Origin: Merluccius polli
Lineage: Eukaryota > Chordata > Actinopteri > Gadiformes > Merlucciidae
Length of the DNA stretch: 64,000 bases
Direction of reading: 5' to 3'
Assembly: GCA_030340625.1 (NCBI GenBank)
Contig: JAOPHQ010006358.1
Span: forward strand, 2,501 to 66,500
Shown: positions 42,701-53,359 of the stretch, piece after piece
How the letters are laid out: every line of letters starts with the position of its first letter
Position numbering within the stretch: position 1 is the first letter of the stretch
Made by a program: the position numbers and the translations under genes
The notes under the pieces: model-generated
Told to the model about the DNA's origin: nothing
Database searches by the model: none
Seen by the model: the letters and a program-made list of their open reading frames with translations, nothing else

Positions 42701-44463
42701 GATATTGGTTGGACGGGGCCAGGTCGTCAGAGGGGCAATTTTCCCTGGGTCAGTCTCCACTCCATTTTCTGAGACAACATGGCCTAAATATTTGACTGAC
42801 TTTTTGAAAAAGTGGCACTTTTCACGTGATAACTTGAGGCCAAATTCCTTGAGCCTGTGTAAGACTTGCATGAGACGGCGTTCATGTTCCTCAAGTGTGT
42901 CAGCGAACACAATGAGGTCATCGAGGAACACTAAGACTTCCTTGAGGTTGAGAGAGCCCATGCATTTCTCCATGACTCGCTGGAAAGTTGAGGGTGCGTT
43001 CGTGACTCCTTGGGGCAATCTGTTAAATTCCCAGAAGCCCATGGGTGTAACAAAAGCCGTCTTGTACTTGTCCTCTTCGTCTACCTCCACCTGATAGTAG
43101 CCCGATTTCAAATCCATGACGGAAAACCATTTGGACCCTGTTAGAGCGGCAAAGGTTTCTTCTATGTTGGGTAAGGCGTACGCATCCTTTATGGTCTGAT
43201 TGTTCAACTTTCGGTAGTCGACGCATAAGCGGATGGCACCGTTCTTTTTCTTTACCACAACTATAGGTGAGGCAAAAGGGCTTTCTGATTCTCTTATAAC
43301 GCCAGCATCCAAAAGTTCTTTGAGATGAAGCCTCACAGCTTCATAATCTGACGGGTGAATTGGCCTCGCTCTCTGCTTAAATGGTGTTGGATCAGAGAGA
43401 CGGATCTTGTGTTTGACTGCAGTGGTATGACCATAGTCAAGGTCACCGCTTGCAAAAACTTCAGGGATGGAGTTCAGATTTTTCGTGATCCTCTCTTTCC
43501 ATTCCTCCGAAAGCGAAGAATCAGCAAAGTCAAAAGTTATGGTATCGGTGTGGTTGGTGGAACCCACAGTTGTTCTTTCAGCTGCACTGCTGAGGGGTTG
43601 TGACACCTGATCCTCTTCAACTTTGTCTGATGAGGTGGATAGAGGAGAGAGAGAGTGGGGGATGGAGAGCTCTGCTACGCTATGGTTTGGGGGAACTGTT
43701 ATGTTGTGTGCCGTCTCGTTCTTAAGCAAAATGGGGACTTTGAAGCATGTTTGCTGAGGGCTCGACATAACATAACTACAAAAAGACAAACCACTAGGTA
43801 GACTAGACTGAGTGGATGGCTCTACTAAGAGCGGGCCTCCCTTGTGGGTGGGTACCCTTCTTACATAACCACTCAAAACCCTCTTTTCGCCAGGTGGGAT
43901 CACAATGGCTTTCTTACACTGTAGCTTTACTTTTCCCACCATGTCAGTGTTTTGTTTGGTGTGACATGTGCTGTAAATGTTCCGAATCAGGGGGATGTTG
44001 GTGCCTAAAAGAGCAGGACATTCTGCACTGGACCTACAATCTGGGACAACGAGAGCTAGCGTGCTAACAAGCTCAGCTTTACCTGTGATGTTCTCTGGAA
44101 ACTGTATGCTAACCTCTACGTAACCCAGGTAAGGTACATTTTGACCTCCTGCGCCCTCCACTTCAAGGATGTCTCTAAGGGGCAGAATAGGTAGAGAAGA
44201 CAGGTAAGTATCATGAAATGACTTTGAAATGGTTGTAACCTGTGAACCAGAGTCAATGATTGCTTGGCACTGCACTGTTTCAATGTTAACTACAGCAACA
44301 GATCTTGGGCCTACTAAACCATTAAGGAGCTCATCCTCAGAGGTTTGTATGTGTTGACATGTAGCTTTCGTTTCATTGTGTTTTATCTTGGGACTCTCAA
44401 CTCTCTCTTTGGCTCCAGTAGGTCCCTTTACTGGTAGCCCGTCCAGTTTAAAGTTAAGTGCTG
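39764..44463 (-). CDS. Pol polyprotein (protease, RT, RNase H, integrase)
   Basis: One open frame of about 1560 codons from the gag overlap to the stop at 39764. Counting from the GTG codon at 44275: aspartic protease DSG at 8-10; reverse transcriptase about 300-500 with D388 in SVMDLKSGYY and the catalytic pair in FLDDLIVF (D452, D453); RNase H with D620, E661 and D687; integrase zinc finger H914, H919, C949, C952; integrase core D980, D1039, E1074. An acidic, variable tail follows and ends with RRSTRQRAEPDRL. The order protease-RT-RNase H-integrase and FLDD are typical of Ty3/gypsy. There is no env. No ATG opens the frame; it is in -1 relative to gag and is probably reached by ribosomal frameshift. 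No stop or missing catalytic residue was seen, so Pol may still be active. Confidence 0.93.
44390..44452 (-). promoter_or_regulatory. Probable -1 frameshift signal at the gag-pol junction
   Basis: On the minus strand TTTAAAC (44452-44446) lies in gag phase T-TTA-AAC, a canonical slippery heptamer. The gag stop TAA is at 44430-44428. Eleven bases downstream, CCAGTA (44434-44429) can pair with TACTGG (44420-44415) around an 8-nt loop. The loop holds GGGAC (44426-44422), which can pair with GTCCC (44394-44390), giving an H-type pseudoknot. The heptamer and the frames are seen directly; the folding is inference. Confidence 0.7.
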
Positions 44464-44912
44464 TTTAGCTTTCCACTCATCTTGTCTTGCTTTTAATTCT
44501 TTGTATTTTCTGTCCACAGCAGCTTTGTCGATGGAGTTTTCACACACCTTGGCTATGTGGCCGTCTTCGCCACATCTGAAACAGAACCAGGCTCTAGGCT
44601 GGGGCTTGTGTGTTACCTGATGAGCTTGTGCCTCGGCTCTGGGTGTGGGCAGGTTTGGTTTGTCTACTAACATTGTTTCATTTTTCTTCTGTTTCTTAGG
44701 TTTCTTGGTGCTGAGCTGCAGTTTCAGTTCAGCGAGCTGCTGCTTTAAACTTTCTGTCTCAGCGACGTATGCCTGGAGAACACTTGGACTTGGATCAGTG
44801 TAAGGAGACATGTCAGGCACAGAATGCACATTTGCATTGACTTTTGGTTTTGAAGCTCCAAAGTGATGGTGCATTCGATCCAACTTGGTTGCCCTTCTAT
44901 CCTCTTCTGTTC
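44428..44912 (-). pseudogene. Gag, C-terminal part (separated by the nested element)
   Basis: Downstream half of gag in the same frame as the 5' part once the nested element is discounted. It has a lysine-rich coiled stretch (about 44700-44790) and one CCHC zinc knuckle, CFRCGEDGHIAKVC, a nucleocapsid hallmark. The ATG at 44883 is internal to gag and not a natural start. The frame ends at TAA 44430-44428, overlapping pol. Confidence 0.85.
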
Positions 44913-45302
44913 TGTGGGGTTTGTGTCCCGGGGAAGAAGGCTGCCGACAACAGGAAACGCTTATAACTCACTTTATTTGTTTAGGTTTAAGTTATATCTA
45001 CCCTACGTAACAATGGAGAGGTAATGTAAAAGTCACGCCGCGTGGAGAGCCCCCTCGCTTTGCATCCGTCCCGATGCTCTGCCTGGGGGATTCTGATCCT
45101 AACCGGATGTTTCCGCCGGATGCCTCTGGGCAGGAGGCGTGGCCTCCATGACGCACAATGGCTAGCGTTAAGCGCCGCCCCCAGTATTGTTTGGCGCCAT
45201 CATGTGTTGAGGTGCAGTTACTACAACTTGTATATTTATTTCTACTCCTGGCTATGTGCAGATATTTTACAGCCTGATGATACATGTTATTAATTCGCAA
45301 CA
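44913..45302 (-). repeat. 3' LTR of the nested element
   Basis: 390 bp; on the minus strand it starts TGTTGCGAATTAATAAC and ends GACACAAACCCCACA. A poly(A) signal AATAAA lies at 44977-44972. Confidence 0.95.
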
Positions 45303-46059
45303 GTCCCTCCTTGGTCATCACTGATGACCATACTATAAATTAATAATGCTATGTATCATGTAAGGTCTAAAAATGGTGAGTATAAATTCAAGCGAAAAGA
45401 AAAACATCAACATCACCAATCGACTTAGTTCGGGAAAACCTCTTCTAGACAGTAGGAAAACCTGTCGCATCTCTAAATTGGATGGCATTCACCTTGGTGT
45501 GTCTCAAAGAATACATGGGCCGTAGCCAACAGTAGACAAATTATCATCACATCATACAATCCATATGTCATACCATTATCACAGTATCCTGAGGACAGAA
45601 AGGCATAGTAGTTAATGCATTGTAATTTCCCCATATGAAATCCCTTCAAATACTTATATGCATGTATAACCAAAATCGAATACCTCCAGGTATAAGAACA
45701 GACATTACCGTGTTAGCAGCTCTGGCTAACACAGAAGAGACATTATCGTGTTAGCAGCATTAACCCTATATAGATCTAAAAAACGCCCTGTAGACTAGCA
45801 TGCAATTGCTCAGATGGTTTCCATGCACGCAGGTTACTCAAAGATCATCAGTGTTATCCCCCGTATCTGTAGCCAACCTCAAGTCGGACAGTTCATGAAT
45901 TCAATGCCCATCTTGTGATCCATAGGCAAGGCCCACACGCCAAGGTTACCAACACGTACCCATGTGTGCCTTCCCCACGGATCCACTCATCACCAGTAGT
46001 CAGAACATTTTAGCAGCATCAAAAAATTCATCCGTTTCATTATTAAAGCAATCATGGGA

Positions 46060-46459
46060 CTACAGCATAACACATTCCGTACTTATAATGCATTGTATTG
46101 ACAACCGTGAAGCATACTGTGTATTTAATAATTCAACATTCAAGTAAAACAGGTGCCATGTCCTCCTAGACACAGGTGCCGAACTCCAGGATATCAGGTA
46201 CCACAGCCTGATCAAATCGGGGCGCTCCACTGTCCCCTGCACACTCTCGGGTACACCTGGTCACCTTTCTCCACCCTGGTTGGTGGTCCATCCTTTGGCT
46301 CTGCACTCTGTTTCTCGGAATTGTCAGTTTCTTGAATGTCCCGTTCATTCTTTCCACCATTCCCAGTGAATGTAACATAACTGCTTGTTTGATGGGTGAC
46401 TGCTGCACCACCCGGTGTTGGCGCTGTAGTTTTGACACGGCGGTGGAAAAAGCTAACAA
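46060..46459 (-). pseudogene. Integrase-like remnant in the nested element
   Basis: A minus-strand ORF contains GMVERMNGTFKK, resembling the conserved S-x-G-x-VER-x-N segment that carries the third catalytic residue of retroviral integrases. Shortly after, in another frame, GDQVYPRV and WSAPIW resemble the C-terminal integrase domain, and TWHLFYLN resembles its end. Fragments lie in different frames with stops between them. This is a weak, motif-level match. Confidence 0.4.
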
Positions 46460-47340
46460 GTTAAGGTGTTAAACACAGCATAACAGCATTAGGCGTTGGC
46501 AAAGTAATTCCCAATTTTCTATATCAATAAACTAGCTTGTGTATTAGATCCTTTCCCAACAGATTGCTGAAGTATTTCCCAATGATTACTTTAACCTGGT
46601 CCTTGCAAATGTTCAAAGACCATATGTCTGACTTATGTAAATTCAACACTTAAACAAATAAAACGAAAAAAAAACAAAAAATCTAAATGCACAAATATTC
46701 CCCCCTTGTAAATAAAATGCAAAAATATTTCCCTCCTTGAAATAAAATATCCTTGCAAATAAGATACAAAAATATTCCCTCCTTGGAATAAAATACAAAA
46801 ATAGTCCCTCCTTGAAGTAAAATACACTACTTATTCCCTCCTCGTGACTTTGAAAAAGTCACGTAAAATTAACACAAAGTTAAGTGGTTGCATTCATTCT
46901 TCCCGCTTGTATTGACCTTTATATATTGATATCATAAAATATATGTACATGACAGTGATTCTGGGTCCTAGTTTATCAAGCTTTTTGGCACAACTATTTT
47001 AGTTTTCTAGCGTTACCTTTGGATCTTATGCCCACATTATTTTATTTACTCTTAGACTAGGGAAACTTATTCAATTGTTCTAATAAGGCCAAATTCATGA
47101 GCTAGTCTCACCCCACCGGAAATAACTCTTCCCAGTTACCCTTTCAGCAGCTGAAGAGAGGTCTGTCCAGGTTGGGTTACCATCATCCAGTCGATAACCA
47201 CCTCTAGGAGATGGAAAAAAATCATGACGGATTCTTAGTCTAGAGAAGATCTCACCCCCCATCAGGATGAAGCACTTCTCTGCAATCCAGTCACTGCCAA
47301 TGCACAACAAATCATAATTATAGAGTGTTAACATCTTTCA

Positions 47341-49995
47341 ACATCAATCGCTTGTGAATAATCAATCATTAAAAGAATCAAAAAGAAAATTGAAAATATA
47401 GAGTGTAAAAACACATCACATTCAGATAAGACCGTCAACCATGTTGCCTCCTAATAGGAAACTTATCAACCGCTGGTAACAGGAAGCAATGTTCCTGCTG
47501 TTCATTTTGTGTATGCAGTCCATTTCAATGTCCAAATATGAGTCTCTGAGTCCATTTAGGGCAGGAACCCCAGATCAACTGTCCTCTCTCTAATGGACCC
47601 CCCTCCATTGTCCTGGGGGAAGAGAGACCAGAACCAACCAGTATCTTTGCAGAAAAACATCTAACACAATACAACCAACAATATGTAGACAGTGGTTTCT
47701 ATTATGTAATTATAGATCAGGCATGTCTTAATCCTATATGGTCTTATATCATTACTAATCTAAGTAGTTCAAACCATATGTGAAAGTTATATCAAAACAA
47801 ACTTGCATACAATGGTGAGTCAAACAATAGGTAAATATGGTGAGTGAAGTTAAAATTGAATATATATATATATATCCACACACAATCATTGAATAGTTTT
47901 GCTTACTAAAAATGGATATGGCTCAAATAAACCAACCTCAATTTCCTCATTGTCATCGCCCAAGTCACCTCTAATAATCAAATGGCACCTGTGTGTGTGT
48001 CCCAGGTGAAAACCCTCTGGTCCATCTAAGAATCATAGCCTCAGCAACGGTCAGCATCATTGAGCAAAAACAAAACATCGTACATAAAAACAAGACAATG
48101 GACACCACATTATGGAGGTAAACTGAGCAACCCAAAAATTGACTGGATTAATTGATACACCCCTACACTGTGTATCAGGTTATGACTCTACCACACTCCC
48201 ATATCGTCGCTTGAGGCGGGAGCAAAGTCCCTGGACTGTTAGTCCCCAGCGCTGGTTGACCCCTGGACTACTGTGGACGAGTGGTAGAGGAGATAACTTC
48301 TGATTTAAATGAAACTATCAGCTAGGGCCGTATTATGCCCATCAACCATCTTATGTACAAAGACTCATGAGGGGGTACCAGGGGTTCGGGGTTTCATGTG
48401 ACGTGACTGAGCTGTTGGTCTGCTATTTGTCCTATAAAGCACAAAACACTCACACAAACAGTTAAAAGTATAAAACAAATACACAAAGAAAACAAATAAA
48501 CAGGAAACAAAACAAATAACAGACATATATACATAGTTGACCTGATCTTTAACCGTCCTAATATTCGCATCGCTTTCTTCATTATGTTTCATGTCTATTA
48601 TTATTATTATTATCATTAACATCATTATTATTATTACCACTACTATTATAACTATAATGCCTCCCTCTATCTCTTGACCACGTTTCTTCCTTTCCCTTTT
48701 CACTTTCTCTGACTTTTCTTTCACTTTCTCTGACTTTTCTTTCACTTTCTCGGACTTTTCTTTCACTTTCTCTGACTTTTCTTACGCTTATCTCTTCTTC
48801 TATCCTTCTATTTACTTCCCTCTGTCTTTCTAAATAAATCCTTTTGTTTTAAGAATCACCACTTACTGTCCCCATCTCATTGTGTCCTGTCCAACTGTCC
48901 TTTCCTCCTTTGTTAACCTTATGATTTCTTATCATTAATAAAAACAAAAATAGGTGTTCATGATCTTTCTTTGGAAGGGGCATGGAGGTCCCCTCCTTCT
49001 CTTAAGGTTAAAGGAAAGAATAAAACAAAGAGTTAATGTCAATTTTAACACCTTCCTATTACTGACAAGTTGATGCTTATGAATAATCAGTTTTTACACA
49101 ACACTTTTTATCGCAGTAATGACATCTGTTAACATAGTTATTTATAAATGTATATGTCTAAATAATAACATTAAACCAAATTATTGTATTGGGCTCCATT
49201 CTGCCTTCTCCCCTTGCATTCTAGGAGTGCACAACTTCATTCACACTTCATTCATACTTGCAAACGCAGACTGGCAAACGCCATTCCTTTGTCCCCTTCT
49301 TCATGGTCAGTCGTCGGGGGAGGGGTAGGGGAAGTCTGGGTAGTCTGGGTGGGGGTAGGGGTGGTCGAGGGGTAGGGGGTCTTGGGGGCCATTTTGGGGA
49401 CTCCCAAAATGGCTGACAGGGATTTGTAATCTATGCTCCCTGCTGTGTTACTAGGCCTACCAGTTAATATTGTGTATATGCCCAACTATGTGTGTGCCCA
49501 TATGTACAAGTGCTCCAACTCCACTTGCACTGTTAGGTATATGTCTATAGGTTGGAGTGAAAGATGAGTACTTTGTCTCTCCCTAGACCTAGCATAGCCG
49601 TTAGCCTCCACGCGGACGGAATGCTACCATCCCCCCTGGAACAAAGGCCATAAACCACCCCCCGTGGTGGGCTATCTTCCGCTAGGCCCTCGTGTTTAGC
49701 TTATGTGGCTAATAGTACCAGAATGCTACCATGCTTCTATGAGGAACAAAAGGCTAGCCCACGTGTTGGGTTCTCCAGTTACATTCTGCAGACTTAACTA
49801 AGATGCACTTTAGCAAAGTTAGCAAGCATCAACACATGCAGGGTTAGCTACACGAATGCGGGCAATTGTGTTTCATGCAAGTTAGCGTAGTTCTTTGTGC
49901 ATGCAATGTTAGTAGTAATGTTAGTAGCGTTCTATGACCACTCGATCTCCTCACTCCACCTCCTAATTCACCACGTTATCATATTAGGTCACAAT
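47341..49995. other. Nested element interior with no recognisable gene
   Basis: Mostly AT-rich, with a short TA run near 47860, an ATT microsatellite near 48600-48650, a CTTTCTCTGACTTTT tandem repeat near 48700-48785 and a G-rich stretch at 49310-49400. Minus-strand ORFs here are short and low in complexity. I see no gag, protease or RT motif. Confidence 0.6.
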
Positions 49996-50034
49996 CTTTG
50001 ACCAATTAAACAAGATAAAACAATTTAGGGGCCC

Positions 50035-50290
50035 CAAACCGATTTTAAAACATTAATCGGGCCTCAAACCCGCCTCTTTTTTGTCTTTTTTTATTTTATT
50101 TTAAGCCATATGTGGGCCTCAAACCCGGCTCTTAAACTAATTCGGCCTCAAACCGATTTTAAAACATTAATCGGGCCTCAAACCCGCCTCTTTTTTGTCT
50201 TTTTTATTTTATTTTAAGCCATATGTGGGCCTCAAACCCGGCTCTTAAACTAATTCGGCCTCAAACCGATTTACTACTAAATGGGCCTCA
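50035..50290 (-). repeat. 114-bp tandem duplication with GGTTTGAGGC motifs
   Basis: Two copies of a 113-114-bp unit. The motif GTTTGAGGCC (minus strand) occurs about seven times between 50053 and 50290. The repeat lies about 340-600 bases downstream of the primer site, in the leader where retroelements keep packaging or structural signals. Function is unknown. Confidence 0.8.
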
Positions 50291-50627
50291 AACCCGTACA
50301 CTCATACATTACTGGCCATTTGTTACTTCTTATTTGCCGTAAAATGGCGACTAATATAATTTAATCAATCCCAATTTGAGTATTCAGCGCCTGTTCATTT
50401 TACGTCGGCTTAACTGTAACGACTATGGACCGGAGAACCAAAGCTCTACCACAACGTACGCTAGCAGCTCTGTCACCTAATAGTCCTATATCTATCTATG
50501 TGCAGTTTTAGCCTAAGCAATGGGCACTGCTTACCTCCTGTTATGGCGCCTTGTGGCAGAGCTGTTGAGTCGTACGCTGCAGTGCGGCCAAAGTTCCAAG
50601 GTTCCAAATAAAGCCTCTCTTTCCCCG

Positions 50628-50648
50628 AATCACGTCGGGAAGTCACCA
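50628..50648 (-). promoter_or_regulatory. tRNA-Trp-like primer binding site of the nested element
   Basis: On the minus strand TGGTGAC, then TT, then CCCGACGTGATT, three bases after the 5' LTR. This is complementary to the 3' end of vertebrate tRNA-Trp except for the two extra bases. The tRNA was recalled, not searched. Confidence 0.65.
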
Positions 50649-50651
50649 GAA

Positions 50652-51041
50652 TGTGGGGTTTGTGTCCCGGGGAAGAAGGCTGCCGACAACAGGAAACGCT
50701 TATAACTCACTTTATTTGTTTAGGTTTAAGTTATATCTACCCTACGTAACAATGGAGAGGTAATGTAAAAGTCACGCCGCGTGGAGAGCCCCCTCGCTTT
50801 GCATCCGTCCCGATGCTCTGCCTGGGGGATTCTGATCCTAACCGGATGTTTCCGCCGGATGCCTCTGGGCAGGAGGCGTGGCCTCCATGACGCACAATGG
50901 CTAGCGTTAAGCGCCGCCCCCAGTATTGTTTGGCGCCATCATGTGTTGAGGTGCAGTTACTACAACTTGTATATTTATTTCTACTCCTGGCTATGTGCAG
51001 ATATTTTACAGCCTGATGATACATGTTATTAATTCGCAACA
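50652..51041 (-). repeat. 5' LTR of the nested element
   Basis: 390 bp, reads the same as the LTR at 44913-45302. The pair defines the nested insertion. Confidence 0.95.
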
Positions 51042-51045
51042 GTTC

Positions 51046-52117
51046 TTAGATGTAAAAGTAGCTCTGCAAAGTCAAGGTGTTTCTCAGGTTTCAGTTCTAA
51101 CTGCATGATGAGATTGTGATCCCAACAGCCGCGTTTGAATTGTTTCAGCAGGTGATGGCTTGCTGCTGACTGACTGACTCCATTTCTCTTCACAGCGGTG
51201 TTGAGGAGTACCTGAAGCCTCTGTAGATACTCTGAAGCTTTTTCACCACAGTTTTGGTGAGTGTTCAAAAACCTTGCGAAGATTTCATCACCATCTTCTA
51301 CCAGACCGTAAGCAGAGTCCAACAGCTTTACATATTCTCTAGGATGAGCAGAGGAGCCTAGTTGTCTTACAACATCAGAGGCTGGAGGAAGCAGACTCTC
51401 CAGAATTTTTCTGCGTTGAACATCCACAGGAGCTCCATCTTGGAACATCAAATCTACATGGAGGCACCATGTTTCAAAATCAGTTTCTCCAGAAGGCTTT
51501 GGCACTCTGCCTGAGAAAGGGCGTAGCCATTTGGAGGGGCTCTGTGATGTAGAAGTGTCATTTTTTATTACATGCTCAACCACAATGCGCTGTACATCAG
51601 GTGGGTTTAAGTCGTCGTCTCCCAGATCCAAAGATATAAATTTTTTCATCTTCTTACGTACTGCAGGTTCAGCCGCTTCCTTGTCTGTTTTGGTGTCGAG
51701 AGGAGAGAAGGTGAGTTTCGAGAGGTCAATCTTCTTGGCCTTTGACTTTCGTATGAGAGGTGTGGGGCTATGTTCAGAGTGAACGCTCTCATCAGAAGAC
51801 TCACTGCTACTGCTTAAAGCAAGGCTAGTAGTATGTGTGAGTGCATTAACACTATCTGCCTGCCATGTCACTGCAGGATTGTTCACGTTTGGAATATCAA
51901 GAGGAAGATTTAGCTCGAACATTGCCATTGCGACACCTGAATCAAACTCTACAATGGCTGCATTCTCTTTTTCTGCAGCTTGAAGCCGCACTACTTTAGT
52001 TACAGTCCCATATGCTTTAAATGAAGCAATAATATCTGCATCAGTGTCTGTTTTAGTTAGCCCAACTAAACAAATGAACTGCTCTGCATTAATGCCATGC
52101 ATTTGTTCAATATCCAT
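51046..52117 (-). pseudogene. PNMA-like Gag, N-terminal part (cut by the nested element)
   Basis: Starts at ATG 52117 (MDIEQMHG). Residues about 12-72 look like the RRM-like domain at the start of PNMA proteins (FICLVGL, AAIVEF). A serine-rich linker (about 97-125) and a basic stretch (about 122-160) follow. From about 198 the capsid-like region has FSGRVPKPSGETDFETW, RRKILESLLPPA, ARFLNTHQNCGEKASEYLQRL and LKQFKRG, in the order and spacing of PNMA capsid domains. The frame stays open to the GTTC duplication and matches the frame of the 3' part at 44912. PNMA genes are domesticated gags of Ty3/gypsy elements, so this is a relative of their source. The present copy is broken by insertion. Confidence 0.85.
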
Positions 52118-52227
52118 GTTTGTTTGTTTTAACTCTGTACTCACACAATAACATGAAATGAACTTAATGTGAAAAATAAAATGTCGGTCCAAAAGTGTAA
52201 AACTGGGTCCGTCTACTCTTAATAATC

Positions 52228-52245
52228 CTCCTGGCTGGCTCGCCA
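52228..52245 (-). promoter_or_regulatory. tRNA-Arg primer binding site of the Ty3/gypsy-like element
   Basis: On the minus strand TGGCGAGCCAGCCAGGAG, nine bases after the 5' LTR. It is complementary over 18 bases to the 3' end of vertebrate tRNA-Arg(ACG) including CCA, as recalled. Confidence 0.8.
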
Positions 52246-52254
52246 CTTAAAGGA

Positions 52255-53359
52255 TGTAACACATGTCTACAGTACATGGGCTAAGGTGACTATCATGTAC
52301 TTTTAAGGTTAGGCCAAAATCAGAAGAAATAGTTTCGCTCAAGGAGGATTTAAATGACGTGGACCACAGTTTAGAAGAGTAACAAAATGATTCTTTATTG
52401 GCAGGAAAGCCACTCTTAATACCGACACTGAATCTGTTCAGCTATGACTGGATTAGTATTTTTCTCTATGTATCAAAAACCCAGCAAATTCAACCTGTAA
52501 ACCTGTAATTTACCCTTTAACAACTTCAGTTGTAACCAACAGCATAAACAAATTTACAACTCACAAAAATGTTGTTTAAAGTGCAAATGAAATAGAAAAA
52601 ATATTGTTCAAAGTACAAATGAAATAATGGAAATATGGTTCAAAGTGCAACAAAATAATGGGCCCAAAATAATAAACAAACAAAGTCCAATAAAGTCCAA
52701 AAATAGTCAAATGTCAAATTTAGTCAGTGTCCACAGTGTGTGTATTAGTCCTTTAATGTATGGTGGTGCAATTGTTCATGTAATTGTTCATCTACCCGGG
52801 TAGTGTGATTTTTGTGTCTTATCTGTATGATGTGATAGATGCTTTCTCCAGATACACGATGAGCTGTTCCGACGTCACGCCCTCCACGCATGTAAGCCGG
52901 TGTCCTGCTCCACGTTCCTCGGGTTTGGGCTCTGGCTCGCCATCAGAATCGTTTCATACACCAAAAATAAAAACCAACCGGAGTTTTTCCTCGACAAAAA
53001 CACAACAACACGGTAATGTCCGGTACTCCAAAAAACCTCCTCACGGTTGTGGATACCTCACGGATCAATAACTCAAGACAAAATAAAGTTTTAACCACTT
53101 TTAGTCTAGTTATCAACATTAGCAAGCTCTCTTCTCGGCTAGTGTGTCTGTCCTCATCGGCATCAGTGAAGGAAAGAAAAAAACAAGCAGGGGATACAAG
53201 GAACTACGAGCGTGAGCGGCGCTTGCATGTGTGGAATACGCACCCTGCTGGTGAAATAAAGGAACTACATCTACAAAACTCAATCAGACTGTATAGCTCA
53301 ACATGGTTAAACTAGAAATATTGGGGATTACACTGTGTGTGTAACTAAAGGGTGTTACA
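52255..53359 (-). repeat. 5' LTR of the Ty3/gypsy-like element
   Basis: 1105 bp. It differs from the 3' LTR at about six places that I noticed, for example TTGGCAGG versus TTGTCAGG, CAACCTG versus CAATCTG, CTACCCGG versus TTCCCGG and one extra A. It should hold the promoter, but I cannot point to a TATA box with confidence. Confidence 0.95.

Larger units (their letters stand above)
44913..51041 (-). mobile_element. Nested retrovirus-like LTR element without intact genes
   Basis: 6129 bp inserted in gag with 4-bp duplications GTTC (44909-44912 and 51042-51045). Both LTRs are 390 bp and I found no difference between them by eye. A tRNA-Trp-like primer site (50648-50628) and a polypurine stretch AAGGAGGGAC next to 45302 fix the orientation as minus. 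The 5.3-kb interior has no long ORF. A short piece near 46.2-46.4 kb resembles the end of a retroviral integrase. The element must have moved with proteins supplied by a relative. Confidence 0.88.
38618..53359 (-). mobile_element. Ty3/gypsy-like LTR retrotransposon with nested element
   Basis: 14.7 kb in total, of which 6.1 kb is a second insertion, so the element itself is about 8.6 kb. LTRs are 1104 and 1105 bp with ends TGTAACAC and GTGTTACA. Target duplication TCAG lies at 38614-38617 and 53360-53363, and joining the flanks restores a normal minisatellite unit. Order on the minus strand is LTR, primer site, gag, pol, polypurine tract, LTR. I noticed about six differences between the LTRs, so the insertion is recent. 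Confidence 0.95.

Noticed and set aside
48365..48766. 133-codon minus-strand ORF with a lysine repeat and a hydrophobic stretch, envelope-like at first sight
   Set aside because: The repeat comes from a CTTTCTCTGACTTTT tandem repeat and the hydrophobic part from an ATT microsatellite. There is no signal peptide or other envelope motif.
51029..52246. Gag start at 52246
   Set aside because: That codon is GTG within the primer binding site. The first ATG in frame is at 52117 and fits the start of PNMA-like Gag.
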